Assembly: GCA_910587295.1 (NCBI GenBank)
Contig: CAJULP010000109.1
Span: 1-53,956 of the forward strand
Origin: an uncultured Lachnospiraceae bacterium
GTDB lineage: Bacteria; Bacillota; Clostridia; Lachnospirales; Lachnospiraceae
DNA length: 53,956 nucleotides
Direction of reading: 5' to 3'
Of this stretch, positions 42,734 to 50,680 are shown piece by piece. The position numbers and the translations under genes are program-made. How positions within the stretch are numbered: the first letter of the stretch is position 1; the number at the start of each line of letters is the position of its first letter. Under the pieces are notes generated by a model that was given only the letters and a program-made list of their open reading frames with translations, was not told the origin of the DNA and ran no database searches.

Positions 42734-43176
42734 CAGTATTCTTCCTCTTCCCCTTCCTCATCCTCGTGGATATCGGATTTGGGTTTACTGAGCCCTTTGA
42801 TCTCAATGCCGTTTTTCTGGGCATAATCCCAAAGCGCCGCATGGATTGCCTCCTCCGCTAACAGGGAGCAGTGGACTTTTACAGGCGGAAGTCCGTCAAG
42901 GGCTTCCATCACCGCCTGATTGGTCACTTCCAAAGCTTCCTCAATAGTCTTTCCCTTAACAAGTTCTGTCGCCATACTGCTGGTAGCCACTGCGGCGCCG
43001 CAGCCAAAGGTCTTAAACTTACATTCCCGGATCACTTTGTTTTCATCAATATCAAGGTAGATCCGCATGATATCCCCGCACTTGGCATTTCCCACCGTTC
43101 CTACGCCGCTTGGATCTTCGATCTCGCCCATATTCCTGGGGTTGGTAAAATGGTCCATCACTTTTTCACTATACAT
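42733..43176 (-). CDS. Fe-S cluster scaffold, NifU/IscU N-terminal type
   Basis: The 147-residue protein assembles Fe-S clusters on three conserved cysteines, seen in VGNAKCGDIM, KTFGCGAAVA and VHCSLLAEEAIHAA. It starts MYSEKVMDHFTNPRNMG, typical of the clostridial NifU-like scaffold. It ends in a strongly acidic tail of D and E. It follows the cysteine desulfurase gene after 4 bases and overlaps mnmA by one base. Confidence 0.94.
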   Translation of the reverse strand: MYSEKVMDHFTNPRNMGEIEDPSGVGTVGNAKCGDIMRIYLDIDENKVIRECKFKTFGCGAAVATSSMATELVKGKTIEEALEVTNQAVMEALDGLPPVKVHCSLLAEEAIHAALWDYAQKNGIEIKGLSKPKSDIHEDEEGEEEEY

Positions 43177-43180
43177 ACTT

Positions 43181-44368
43181 TTACTCCTTACCGTTCTTTT
43201 TTACATAGTCTTCATAAAGCGGCGACATGTTCCGCAGTTTCTCTACAATCTCCTTTACCGCCTCCACTACACAGTCAATCTCTTCCTTGGTATTTTCATA
43301 GCTTAATGTAAGCCGCAAAGAACCGTGGGCGATCTCATGCGGAAGGCCGATTGCCAAAAGCACATGGGAAGGATCCAGAGAGCCGGAAGTACATGCCGAA
43401 CCGCTGGATGCGCAGATTTTTTTCATATCCAGCATGATAAGAAGCGATTCTCCTTCTATAAACCGGAAGCTGAAATTCACGCTGCCGGGAAGCCGTCTTT
43501 TTCTGTCGCCATTCAATCGGCAATGGGGAATTTGAGTTTCTATCTCGGAAATCAGATAATCCCGAAGCTGCTTTTCTTTCTCTCCCCGCTCCTCCATATT
43601 GGCAAAAGCCTCTTGTACCGCCGCGCCAAAGCCAACGATCCCCGGAACGTTTTCCGTGCCTGCACGACGCCTTCTCTCCTGGGCGCCTCCATGGAGCAGG
43701 GAGCGGATTTTCACCCCCTTGCGGATATATAGGAACCCTATTCCTTTTGGCCCGTAAATCTTATGACCGCTGGCACTTAACATATCAATATGGAGTTCCT
43801 CCACGTCAATGGGAACATGCCCGTAAGCCTGCACGGCGTCCGTGTGGAATAAGATTCCGTGCTTTTTTGCCAATTCCCCAATCTGTGCGATGGGTTGTAT
43901 CGTTCCGATCTCATTGTTGGCATACATAACAGAGATCAGTATGGTATCCGGACGGATTGCTTTTTCAAGCTCGTCCAACTTCAAGATTCCGTTTTCATCC
44001 ACCCCAACATAAGTAACCCGGAACCCTCTTTTTTGCAAATATTCGCAGGTATGGAGCACCGCATGGTGTTCAATCCGGGAAGTGATGATATGTTTCCCCT
44101 TCTCCCCGTAAGCCTCCGCCGCCGCAATAAGCGCCCAGTTATCCGACTCCGATCCCCCTGCCGTAAAGTATATCTCCGTCTGGTCCGCATGAAGGCTTTC
44201 CGCAATGATCTTCCTGGCCCCGCTGACCGCTTTTTTACTTTCCGCCCCAAGCCCGTAGATACTGCTGGGATTTCCATAATACTCTGAAAAATATGGCATC
44301 ATGGCCTTTACTGCCTCCGGCGCACATTTGGTCGTGGCCGCATTATCTAAATAAATCATCTGGTCCAT
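43181..44368 (-). CDS. Cysteine desulfurase, NifS/IscS type
   Basis: The 395-residue pyridoxal-phosphate enzyme removes sulfur from cysteine for Fe-S clusters and tRNA thiolation. It starts MDQMIYLDNAATTKCAP. The PLP lysine is in SASGHKIYGPKG and the catalytic cysteine in SSGSACTSGSLDPSHVL. HTDAVQAYGH is also present. It heads the iscS-iscU-mnmA operon behind a near-consensus promoter. No IscR-type regulator is visible. A second ATG three codons downstream is possible. Confidence 0.95.
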   Translation of the reverse strand: MDQMIYLDNAATTKCAPEAVKAMMPYFSEYYGNPSSIYGLGAESKKAVSGARKIIAESLHADQTEIYFTAGGSESDNWALIAAAEAYGEKGKHIITSRIEHHAVLHTCEYLQKRGFRVTYVGVDENGILKLDELEKAIRPDTILISVMYANNEIGTIQPIAQIGELAKKHGILFHTDAVQAYGHVPIDVEELHIDMLSASGHKIYGPKGIGFLYIRKGVKIRSLLHGGAQERRRRAGTENVPGIVGFGAAVQEAFANMEERGEKEKQLRDYLISEIETQIPHCRLNGDRKRRLPGSVNFSFRFIEGESLLIMLDMKKICASSGSACTSGSLDPSHVLLAIGLPHEIAHGSLRLTLSYENTKEEIDCVVEAVKEIVEKLRNMSPLYEDYVKKNGKE

Positions 44369-44421
44369 CTTTTAAATCCTTCCCATGTATTCCTATCATT
44401 TTACTAGGTTTTAGCATATTT

Positions 44422-44450
44422 ACTATAGCACCGGCGGTTTGTTCTGTCAA
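44422..44450 (-). promoter_or_regulatory. Promoter of the iscS-iscU-mnmA operon
   Basis: On the minus strand TTGACA (44445-44450), a 17-nt spacer and TATAGT (44422-44427). Confidence 0.85.
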
Positions 44451-44499
44451 TGTTCCCTAGCGCATATATTTATCAATAACTTCTTTCGGACGGTTACCT

Positions 44500-45840
44500 A
44501 TGCAGCTTTTCCGACATAAAAATCCTCTCATCACAGGCACGATCATCCTTACTGTCACCGGTTTTGCCAGCCGTTTTATCGGCTTCTTCTACCGGATCTT
44601 TCTATCCCGCCTGTTCGGGGCGGAAGGAATGGGCATCTACCAGCTTATTTCCCCGGTACTCGCTCTTTCCTTTTCCCTGACGGCTGCCGGGATACAGACT
44701 GCCATCTCCAAATATGTTGCCGGGGAGACTGTAAGTAAGGATTACCGCTCCTCCGCCCTCCATCTGTTCACCGGTTTTGTGCTGTCCATGGCAGCTTCCA
44801 TTTTATGCACCATAGGGATATACTGCTTTGCCGATCAGATCGCCGTCTCTTTCCTTTTGGAAAAAAGGACTGCGCCCCTCCTTAGGATCATTGCCCTTTC
44901 CATCCCTATGGCCACGGTTCATTCCTGTATCAACGGCTATTTTTATGGCATCCGTAAAACCTCCGTTCCCTCCATCTGCCAGCTTTCCGAACAGTTGATC
45001 CGGGTAGGGAGCGTCTATGTCATTTATTATTTCTGCTTAAAATATGGGATGGAACCTACCATCAGTTTTGCGGTAGTGGGCCTTGTGATCGGTGAAAGCG
45101 CATCTATGCTGGTTTCCATCATTGCAGTACGGGCGCATTTTTATCATGTCGTTCCGAAACGATACGGTCCGCTTTTATGTGTAAACACCAGGCTCTTTTG
45201 TGAAACGTCAAAAAAACTGCTTGCCCTTGCCATCCCCCTGTCTTTAAACAGGGTGATCATCAATTTTTTACAGAGCATCGAAGCAATCTTTATTCCCAAC
45301 AGGCTTATGAGCTACGGCTATGATAACGCCACCGCTTTAAGCGTTTACGGCGTGCTCACCGGCATGGCTCTGCCGCTTATCCTGTTTCCGGGAGCGATTA
45401 CCAATTCCATCTGTGTGCTGCTCCTGCCTATCGTCTCTGAAGCGGACGCTGCCGCCAACACCAGTACCATCCGCAAGGCGATCAACAAATCCATTTCCTA
45501 CGGGTTTGGCCTTGGCATCCTGTTTACCACCCTGTTTCTTATATCCGGAAGGTTTTTAGGGAACCTCCTTTATCAAAGTTCCCTTGCCGGCAGCTTTATC
45601 CTGGTGCTCAGTTTCCTCTGTCCGATGATGTATATCGCAAGCACCTTAAACAGCATCTTAAACGGACTTGGCAAGACCGGCCAGACCTTTGCCTACAGCA
45701 TGATAAGCCTTCTCGTAAGGCTGGTGTTTGTGTTCTTCGTTATTCCGGTTTGGGGAATCCATGGGTACCTGTGCGGACTTATTGTCAGCCAGATGGTGCA
45801 GACTGTGCTGTGTATGGCTGCTGTGCGGAAGTACCGCTAA
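44500..45840 (+). CDS. MATE-like lipid flippase, SpoVB/MurJ-type polysaccharide biosynthesis protein
   Basis: The 446-residue protein has about twelve to fourteen helices with the SpoVB pattern near the start (TVTGFASRFIGFFYRIFLSR, GAEGMGIYQL) and conserved GIQTAISKYVA and GALTNSICVLLLP-like (GAITNSICVLLLP) motifs. The family moves lipid-linked sugars, including peptidoglycan precursors, and acts in spore cortex formation in spore formers. The ATG lacks a strong Shine-Dalgarno sequence, so the exact start is less sure. It diverges from iscS. Confidence 0.88.
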   Translation: MQLFRHKNPLITGTIILTVTGFASRFIGFFYRIFLSRLFGAEGMGIYQLISPVLALSFSLTAAGIQTAISKYVAGETVSKDYRSSALHLFTGFVLSMAASILCTIGIYCFADQIAVSFLLEKRTAPLLRIIALSIPMATVHSCINGYFYGIRKTSVPSICQLSEQLIRVGSVYVIYYFCLKYGMEPTISFAVVGLVIGESASMLVSIIAVRAHFYHVVPKRYGPLLCVNTRLFCETSKKLLALAIPLSLNRVIINFLQSIEAIFIPNRLMSYGYDNATALSVYGVLTGMALPLILFPGAITNSICVLLLPIVSEADAAANTSTIRKAINKSISYGFGLGILFTTLFLISGRFLGNLLYQSSLAGSFILVLSFLCPMMYIASTLNSILNGLGKTGQTFAYSMISLLVRLVFVFFVIPVWGIHGYLCGLIVSQMVQTVLCMAAVRKYR

Positions 45841-45999
45841 CCGTTTAGTTGAGGTACTTGGTAAATTATTTGACGCAATGTGGCGCAAATGAGGTAAAGC
45901 TGCATAGCCAACACTATTAATAGCTGCACAACGTAGTGGTTTTGGCATTTAGCTGAATGTTTCGTCCATTTAGCCAACCTAACTAATCCAACCAAACGG
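45841..45999. repeat. 159-bp segment bounded by imperfect inverted repeats
   Basis: CCGTTTAGTTG (45841-45851) and CAACCAAACGG (45989-45999) are inverted with one mismatch, and the similarity extends loosely inward (TTGG, TAAAT). A perfect 10-bp palindrome CTATTAATAG lies inside. It directly abuts the flippase stop codon. It could be a small MITE remnant or a long terminator hairpin. Confidence 0.5.
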
Positions 46000-46069
46000 A
46001 AATAAAATCCTTTTAATTTCAGAAAATAGGCAGTACAATAAGATATATAACAAGATTGGAGGATTATCT

Positions 46070-47092
46070 ATGAAAGTATTATTTATCGGCGGCACCGGCA
46101 CCATCAGCATGGCGATCTCAAAGCTCCTGTTATCCCAGGGGCATACTTTGTACCTGCTAAACCGAGGTGGAAGGAACAGCGGCCTTATCGGCGATCTGGT
46201 GGAACTAAAGGCTGATATCAATGACGAAGATTCCGTCCATTCCCTGATCGACGGACTGGAGTTTGATGTGGCTGTGGACTTTATCGCTTTTGTTCCTGCA
46301 CAGCTAGAGCGCGATTACCGGCTGTTTAAAAATAAGACAAAACAGTTTGTTTACATAAGTTCTGCTTCTGCTTACCAAAAGCCCCTTTCCGATTACCGGA
46401 TCACCGAAGGAACGCCTTTGGCAAATCCTTATTGGGAATATTCCAGAAATAAAATTGCCGGGGAAGATTATCTGATGAAGATGTACCGTGAGACTGGATT
46501 CCCCGTGACCATCGTCCGGCCCAGCCACACTTACGACGAACGTTCCGTTCCTCTTGGCGTACACGGTGACAATGGCAGCTATTCCGTAGTCAAACGAATC
46601 AGGGAAGGAAAGCCCGTGATTATCCATGGCGACGGCACTTCCTTGTGGACCGTGACCCATAACTCCGATTTTGCAAGGGCTTTCGTTGGTCTTTTGGGCA
46701 ATGTCCATGCCATCGGGGAAGCGGTTCAGATCACTTCCGATGAATCCGTGACATGGAACCAGCTCTACCAGATCATCGCAGACGCCCTTGGCGTTAAACT
46801 GAATGCCATCCATGTGTCTTCTGAATTTTTGGATGCATGCAGCAACTATGACTTTGCGGGAAGCCTTCTTGGCGATAAGGCCAATACGGTAGTGTTTGAC
46901 AATGCCAAGTTAAAGAGACTGGTTCCCGGCTTTACCGCCACCGTAAGGGCGGACCAGGGTATCCGGGATTCCGTCAAGTACGTGCTTTCCCATCCGGAAT
47001 GTCAGCGGGAAGACCCTGCATTTGACGAATGGTGCGATAAAGTGGCAGCCGCTATGAAAAACGCTGCCGCCGCCGTAAAAGAAACCATGTAA
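46070..47092 (+). CDS. NAD-dependent epimerase/dehydratase (extended SDR)
   Basis: The 340-residue protein has the Rossmann motif FIGGTGTIS at the N-terminus, the catalytic region YISSASAYQKPLSDY and YWEYSRNKIAGE with the Y-x-x-x-K pair, and VTIVRPSHTYDE, all of the extended short-chain dehydrogenase type acting on nucleotide sugars. GGAGG precedes the ATG at 7 bases. It stands alone on the plus strand. The substrate is not evident. The neighbouring envelope genes suggest sugar metabolism. Confidence 0.87.
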   Translation: MKVLFIGGTGTISMAISKLLLSQGHTLYLLNRGGRNSGLIGDLVELKADINDEDSVHSLIDGLEFDVAVDFIAFVPAQLERDYRLFKNKTKQFVYISSASAYQKPLSDYRITEGTPLANPYWEYSRNKIAGEDYLMKMYRETGFPVTIVRPSHTYDERSVPLGVHGDNGSYSVVKRIREGKPVIIHGDGTSLWTVTHNSDFARAFVGLLGNVHAIGEAVQITSDESVTWNQLYQIIADALGVKLNAIHVSSEFLDACSNYDFAGSLLGDKANTVVFDNAKLKRLVPGFTATVRADQGIRDSVKYVLSHPECQREDPAFDEWCDKVAAAMKNAAAAVKETM

Positions 47093-47097
47093 TCTTA

Positions 47098-47135
47098 ACG
47101 GGACGTCAAAAGTTTCAGCCATTGACGCCCCGTCT
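47098..47135 (+). terminator. Possible terminator after the SDR gene
   Basis: ACGGG-CGTCAA pairs with TTGACG-CCCGT around a 12-base loop, with a poor U-tail (CTCTTTC). Confidence 0.6.
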
Positions 47136-47165
47136 CTTTCGATATCTGTTTTGTGTCCGTTTCGT

Positions 47166-47525
47166 TTAATGCATTCCTGCCGGCCGCTTTTCGTCCTCTT
47201 CCTTTGTGATATCACCGGAATTTGTCATACTGGTAAGGCTCAATACCATGATCGCCAGCATTGCAACGGCGCTTAAGACCGTGTTACGTGACATGATCCC
47301 AATCCGCTCATGTACCTGATCCGTAACTGCGGATGTCACTGCAAAAATCGGCACATTGCACATGGTATAGGCCGCGTCCTCTCCGCTTACACCGGCGTTT
47401 CCCGTAAGCAGCATCTCCTCCGTATAAAGCGACGGATGCGCCACAATAAAGTACTGCCCTTGGGGAACTGCCAAAAGCTCTTTCGCCGCCTTATGAAAAT
47501 CCCCAAATAACATCTGCATCCGCAA
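47166..47525 (-). CDS. Unassigned 119-residue ORF with one hydrophobic helix, probably a remnant
   Basis: The frame is open for 119 residues but has no good binding site, and its first residues overlap the frameshifted end of the GH13 remnant. Residues about 80-97 are hydrophobic (VLSAVAMLAIMVLSLTS), followed by a short charged tail. I do not recognise the sequence. It lies in a stretch where everything else is decayed, so it is more likely a gene fragment than an active gene. Confidence 0.3.
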   Translation of the reverse strand: MRMQMLFGDFHKAAKELLAVPQGQYFIVAHPSLYTEEMLLTGNAGVSGEDAAYTMCNVPIFAVTSAVTDQVHERIGIMSRNTVLSAVAMLAIMVLSLTSMTNSGDITKEEDEKRPAGMH

Positions 47526-47869
47526 ACCGCATGTTCATCATGCCACGTTCGTCTCCCTGAAAAATAAACGGCGTTTTCTAACGTGGTCGCCGAGGCCTCT
47601 CCCACCGTCATAACATCTCTGCCGTCAAAAACTTCCCTTCGCATTTCCTTCAAATACTCATGTGCTTTCGGATCCGCCGCAATCAGGGAACGAGGATTGC
47701 TATATCCTCCTACACCTGCAGGGCCGCCCGGAAACTCCTCTGGCTTGGCAATCAGGCTGATCACATCCATCCGAAAGCCGTCTACCCCCAGCCTGGCAAG
47801 GTAATCCAGCTTGTCAATGATCCCGCCAATATCGCCAATCTCGTTTTTCCATCTTTCTTCATTCCTTCC
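47491..47869 (-). pseudogene. GH13 alpha-glucosidase/oligo-1,6-glucosidase remnant
   Basis: The minus strand encodes ERWKNEIGDIGGIIDKLDYL, then LGVDGFRMDVISLI with the GH13 nucleophile Asp, AHEYLKEMRREV, and MTVGEASATT with the acid/base Glu. Then comes a frame change inside FQGDERGMMNMRF and a stop. In intact GH13 enzymes the first block (near the N-terminus) and the GFRMD block are about 150 residues apart. Here they are fused, so an internal deletion, a frameshift and loss of both ends have destroyed the gene. Confidence 0.8.
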
Positions 47870-48051
47870 CGGGAACCGTCATCAAAACCCTCTTGTACCT
47901 GGCGCAACGTTTTCCCTTCATCATTTCATACTCCGCTGTTTTACCCACAATCTGACGGGCAGCTCTCTTTTTTAATGAAGCAGAATTCCCCAAAGCAATG
48001 GCTTGAAAACATTCCCTATCTCTAAGCCGGACTTGATGCGGGGGCAGACTT

Positions 48052-49058
48052 CTCATGGATGTCCATCATGCTCCCTAACGGTACCCTTACCGGGCCCCCT
48101 TCAAGATCGTCCATTCCGATCCCCAGGCCCGGGAACTTGCCGTCGCAAAAATAAAGGAAGCACAAAAGGCGTATTCTCTTAAAAGCCGCTGCTTCCTTGA
48201 GTCCACCGGGATCTACCACATCCGCTCCTGTGCTTCCTTCGCAATAAGGGTTTAAGGAAACCGCATCATGATAAATTTGATCCAAAAAAGCTGCCAGGGT
48301 CGGGTTGGATGCTTCCCTGAAGCCTTCCATCATCCCGGATGACGAGGTCATTGACCTGCGCAACCTGGTGTGGAACTACTATTACTTCAAGGATCTGCAG
48401 TCTGCCGTTACCCTCAAACTCACCGCATAACTGAAAGTATCTTTCCCGGCATACCGGGAGGTGTTCAGTAAGGTCACCACCCAGACTTCCTTAAAGCTTC
48501 AGGAAGCATATCCCCTTGCACAGGATCTTCTCACCGCACCAAAGGAGACGAGGGTGGAAATGATCCGTTCCACGGCACGCTTTTTGGAAAAGTATGCCCT
48601 GGCAAAATATGATGCCCTGTACGCCGCGGCAGTGAATGCCGCTGTTTTCGAGCGTGCCCTCCATAGCAATGCCCTCCGGATCCGGCTGTATATAAAACTC
48701 TACCGGGAATACCAGGAGCATCTGGACAGCAGATTCCGGCAAGTTCCATGGAGACAGAATCCACATGTCCAAGCGGGGCTCCAGCCTTGCCAGGCGCATC
48801 CTGCATATGGCCGTCATCAACAACCTGAAAGTGGACAAAGCAGCAAAAGCGCCAGTGAACCCGGTCATTTACGATTATTACATCCGCAAATGTGCCGGCA
48901 GGAAAAAGATCGTTGCCACAAGGGCTGTCATGCACAAAATCCGTAACACCATTTTCGCTATGCTCTGGGATAACAAGCCCTTTGAGCTCATCACACCGGA
49001 AGAACACTGTCAGCGTTATGCAGCGGAACACCCAGTGTCTGTGGGTACCGCTGCCTGA
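48052..49058 (+). pseudogene. IS110-family (DEDD) transposase remnant
   Basis: Fragments in several plus-strand frames follow the order of an IS110 transposase: an N-terminal MDVH, SIMLPNGTLTG, PFKIVHSDPQARELAVAK and FLESTGIYH; then DDEVIDLRNLVW and YYYFKDLQSAVTLKLTA followed by an in-frame stop; then YREVFSKVTTQTSLKLQEAY (from about 48461); and in a different frame the C-terminal MSKRGSSLARRILHMA, NPVIYDYYIRKCAGRK and LWDNKPFELITPE ending at 49058. Stops, at least three frameshifts and an internal deletion after GIYH make it inactive. The IS ends are not recognisable. Confidence 0.85.
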
Positions 49059-49324
49059 TGGGAATCGGAACTCAATTTTAAAAATCCCATAATAATGGAT
49101 TTAGTAAGGTTACCTTTTTTACATCAGCTGCTAAAAAAACATTTTAAACATTTTTCATTTTATCTATTGACATTTCTAAGTTGGACTTTCTAAAAAGTCT
49201 GCGGTGCAAATTTTCTTATATACAAAAACGTGTTCCCCTTGTATGACTCTATCTTACAAAAGGAACTCATTTCCGTATTTCACTATTTTAATCTATCTGT
49301 CAAAATCTTAATATCACCAGTGGA

Positions 49325-49911
49325 TCACTCCGTCAAAAAGCGCCGCCTTTACTCCATCGGGGTCATTTCCATCACCTTTTTGAACAGCGTGATATAATAA
49401 CTCTGGCTGGAAACGATTTTCAATATAATGGATCACGCGCATGACAGGAACCGAATAGGACTGCGCAGCCGCTGTCTCACAAGTTCCACGTACTGCAACA
49501 GAATATTCTCCTCATATGCAAGCACTGCATTTTGAAATCTCATATCCTCAATCTGCTGCGTTAAGGCATTGCTCAAAGAAAAAGCGCGGTCTGCACTGAC
49601 CCCCGCCTGGATCGCCGCCCTAGCCAAAAACACAATAGATCCGATCATGGAATTTTTGCGGAACGAAGCGGATCTTCTACCAATGCGGCTTTTTCGCCCT
49701 GGGCCGCGATTTTCCGAAGGGCCTTAAAGACTTTCCTGCCATCCCCCTTCGCAACCGCCTTCGTCAGCTCCACCTCCAGCGCATATGGACTATGCTGGAA
49801 CATGGATTCCCGGTCTTCCTAAATACTGTCATAATACTTTTGCGGCTTCGCCACCTTATCCCCCAGCCCAGGCAATTCCCTTCTTGATCCGGTAAAATCA
49901 TATGTCAGCAT
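49325..49911 (-). pseudogene. AraC-family transcriptional regulator remnant
   Basis: Minus-strand fragments match the central and C-terminal parts of Lachnospiraceae-type AraC regulators: KPQKYYDSI, stop, EDRESMFQHSPYALEVEL, DPLRSAKNSMIGSIVFLARAAI, ADRAFSLSNALTQQIED, then YIENRF and YYITLFKKVMEMTPMEYRRRF-like text where the Tyr codon is TAA. Most of the helix-turn-helix is missing and there are two stops and frameshifts. Such regulators often sit beside glycosidase genes, so it may once have controlled the GH13 gene now split from it by the IS110 remnant. Confidence 0.75.
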
Positions 49912-50083
49912 AAGGATATCCAAAAACAATCCTCCGGGGTTGCGCTTCTTCCCGGCTTAGGCCTCTCAATCTGGCCGCCACCGCCCAAAAATGCCCCGCA
50001 CCGGCATAAGCGATCTGCGCCAAGCCCGTTCTGCGGGGCGAAACAAAGATCTCCATAACATGACGGCTAAACCAGTTTTTCAA
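49898..50083 (-). other. Short unassigned reading frame next to the phosphatase gene, likely decayed
   Basis: This 61-codon frame overlaps the end of the phosphatase gene and runs into the AraC remnant. I do not recognise the product and see no good binding site. It probably holds another degraded piece of the same lost locus. Confidence 0.25.
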
Positions 50084-50516
50084 GCAATGCTTCGCACCCT
50101 TCTATAATATCCGCATAAGTCACATCAAAATTTCCCGTGTACCATGGATCGGCAATATCCCGCCTGCTACCTGCAAATTCCAAAAGCTTATAAATCTTTT
50201 GTTCCGGATCCCCGCCCGTAATGCGCTGCATGTTGCGGATATTCCAGTCATCCATCCCGATCAGATAATCGTAGGTCTCATAATCTTTTTTAGTCATCTG
50301 CACGGCACGGTGGGGAATCACCGGTATCCCTTCTTCACGAAGTTTCCGAACCGTTCCATGGTGGGGCGAGTTACCAATCTCTTCCCTGCTGGTGGCTGCG
50401 GATGCAATGTGAAAGTCATTTGAAAGGCCACGCTGGGAGACCATATGAGATAGAACGCTCTCAGCCATGGTGCTGCGGCAGATATTGCCGTGGCAGATGA
50501 ATAATATTTTAATCAT
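50067..50516 (-). CDS. Low-molecular-weight protein-tyrosine phosphatase
   Basis: The 149-residue enzyme has the N-terminal P-loop ICHGNICRST with nucleophile Cys and conserved Arg, and the acid loop DPWYTGNF. YDYLIGMDDWN is also family-typical. Length and motifs are complete, so it is intact despite bordering a decayed region. It may dephosphorylate tyrosine kinases or small molecules. No kinase gene is visible nearby. It is the last chromosomal-type gene before the integrative element. Confidence 0.94.
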   Translation of the reverse strand: MIKILFICHGNICRSTMAESVLSHMVSQRGLSNDFHIASAATSREEIGNSPHHGTVRKLREEGIPVIPHRAVQMTKKDYETYDYLIGMDDWNIRNMQRITGGDPEQKIYKLLEFAGSRRDIADPWYTGNFDVTYADIIEGCEALLEKLV

Positions 50517-50602
50517 ATCTTTTATATCCCTTCATAAGCCTTCAAACCTTGATATTTCAAGCTTTTAGGCGCTTTTTTCATTTTTGGTTTTTTACCCCTT
50601 AG

Positions 50603-50632
50603 TTTGCGTAATTCGTTATAAATCTACGCAAA
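50603..50632. repeat. Inverted repeat beside the integrase gene, candidate attachment core or terminator
   Basis: TTTGCGTA (50603-50610) and TACGCAAA (50625-50632) are perfect inverted copies with a 14-base spacer, 49 bases beyond the integrase stop. Next to it, GGTGTAGTA occurs twice as a direct repeat (about 50645-50668). Such sites are expected at the end of an element that uses a tyrosine recombinase. Confidence 0.45.
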
Positions 50633-50680
50633 TTTACGGGCAAATGGTGTAGTAATTGGTGTAGTAGATTCGTGTACTTC

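Noticed and set aside
47859..48056. Possible C-terminus of an Rpn-type nuclease on the minus strand (text like EGFDDGSREG)
   Set aside because: Only about ten residues look similar; too little to call.
48022..48363. 113-codon minus-strand frame
   Set aside because: The opposite strand carries clear IS110 transposase fragments here.
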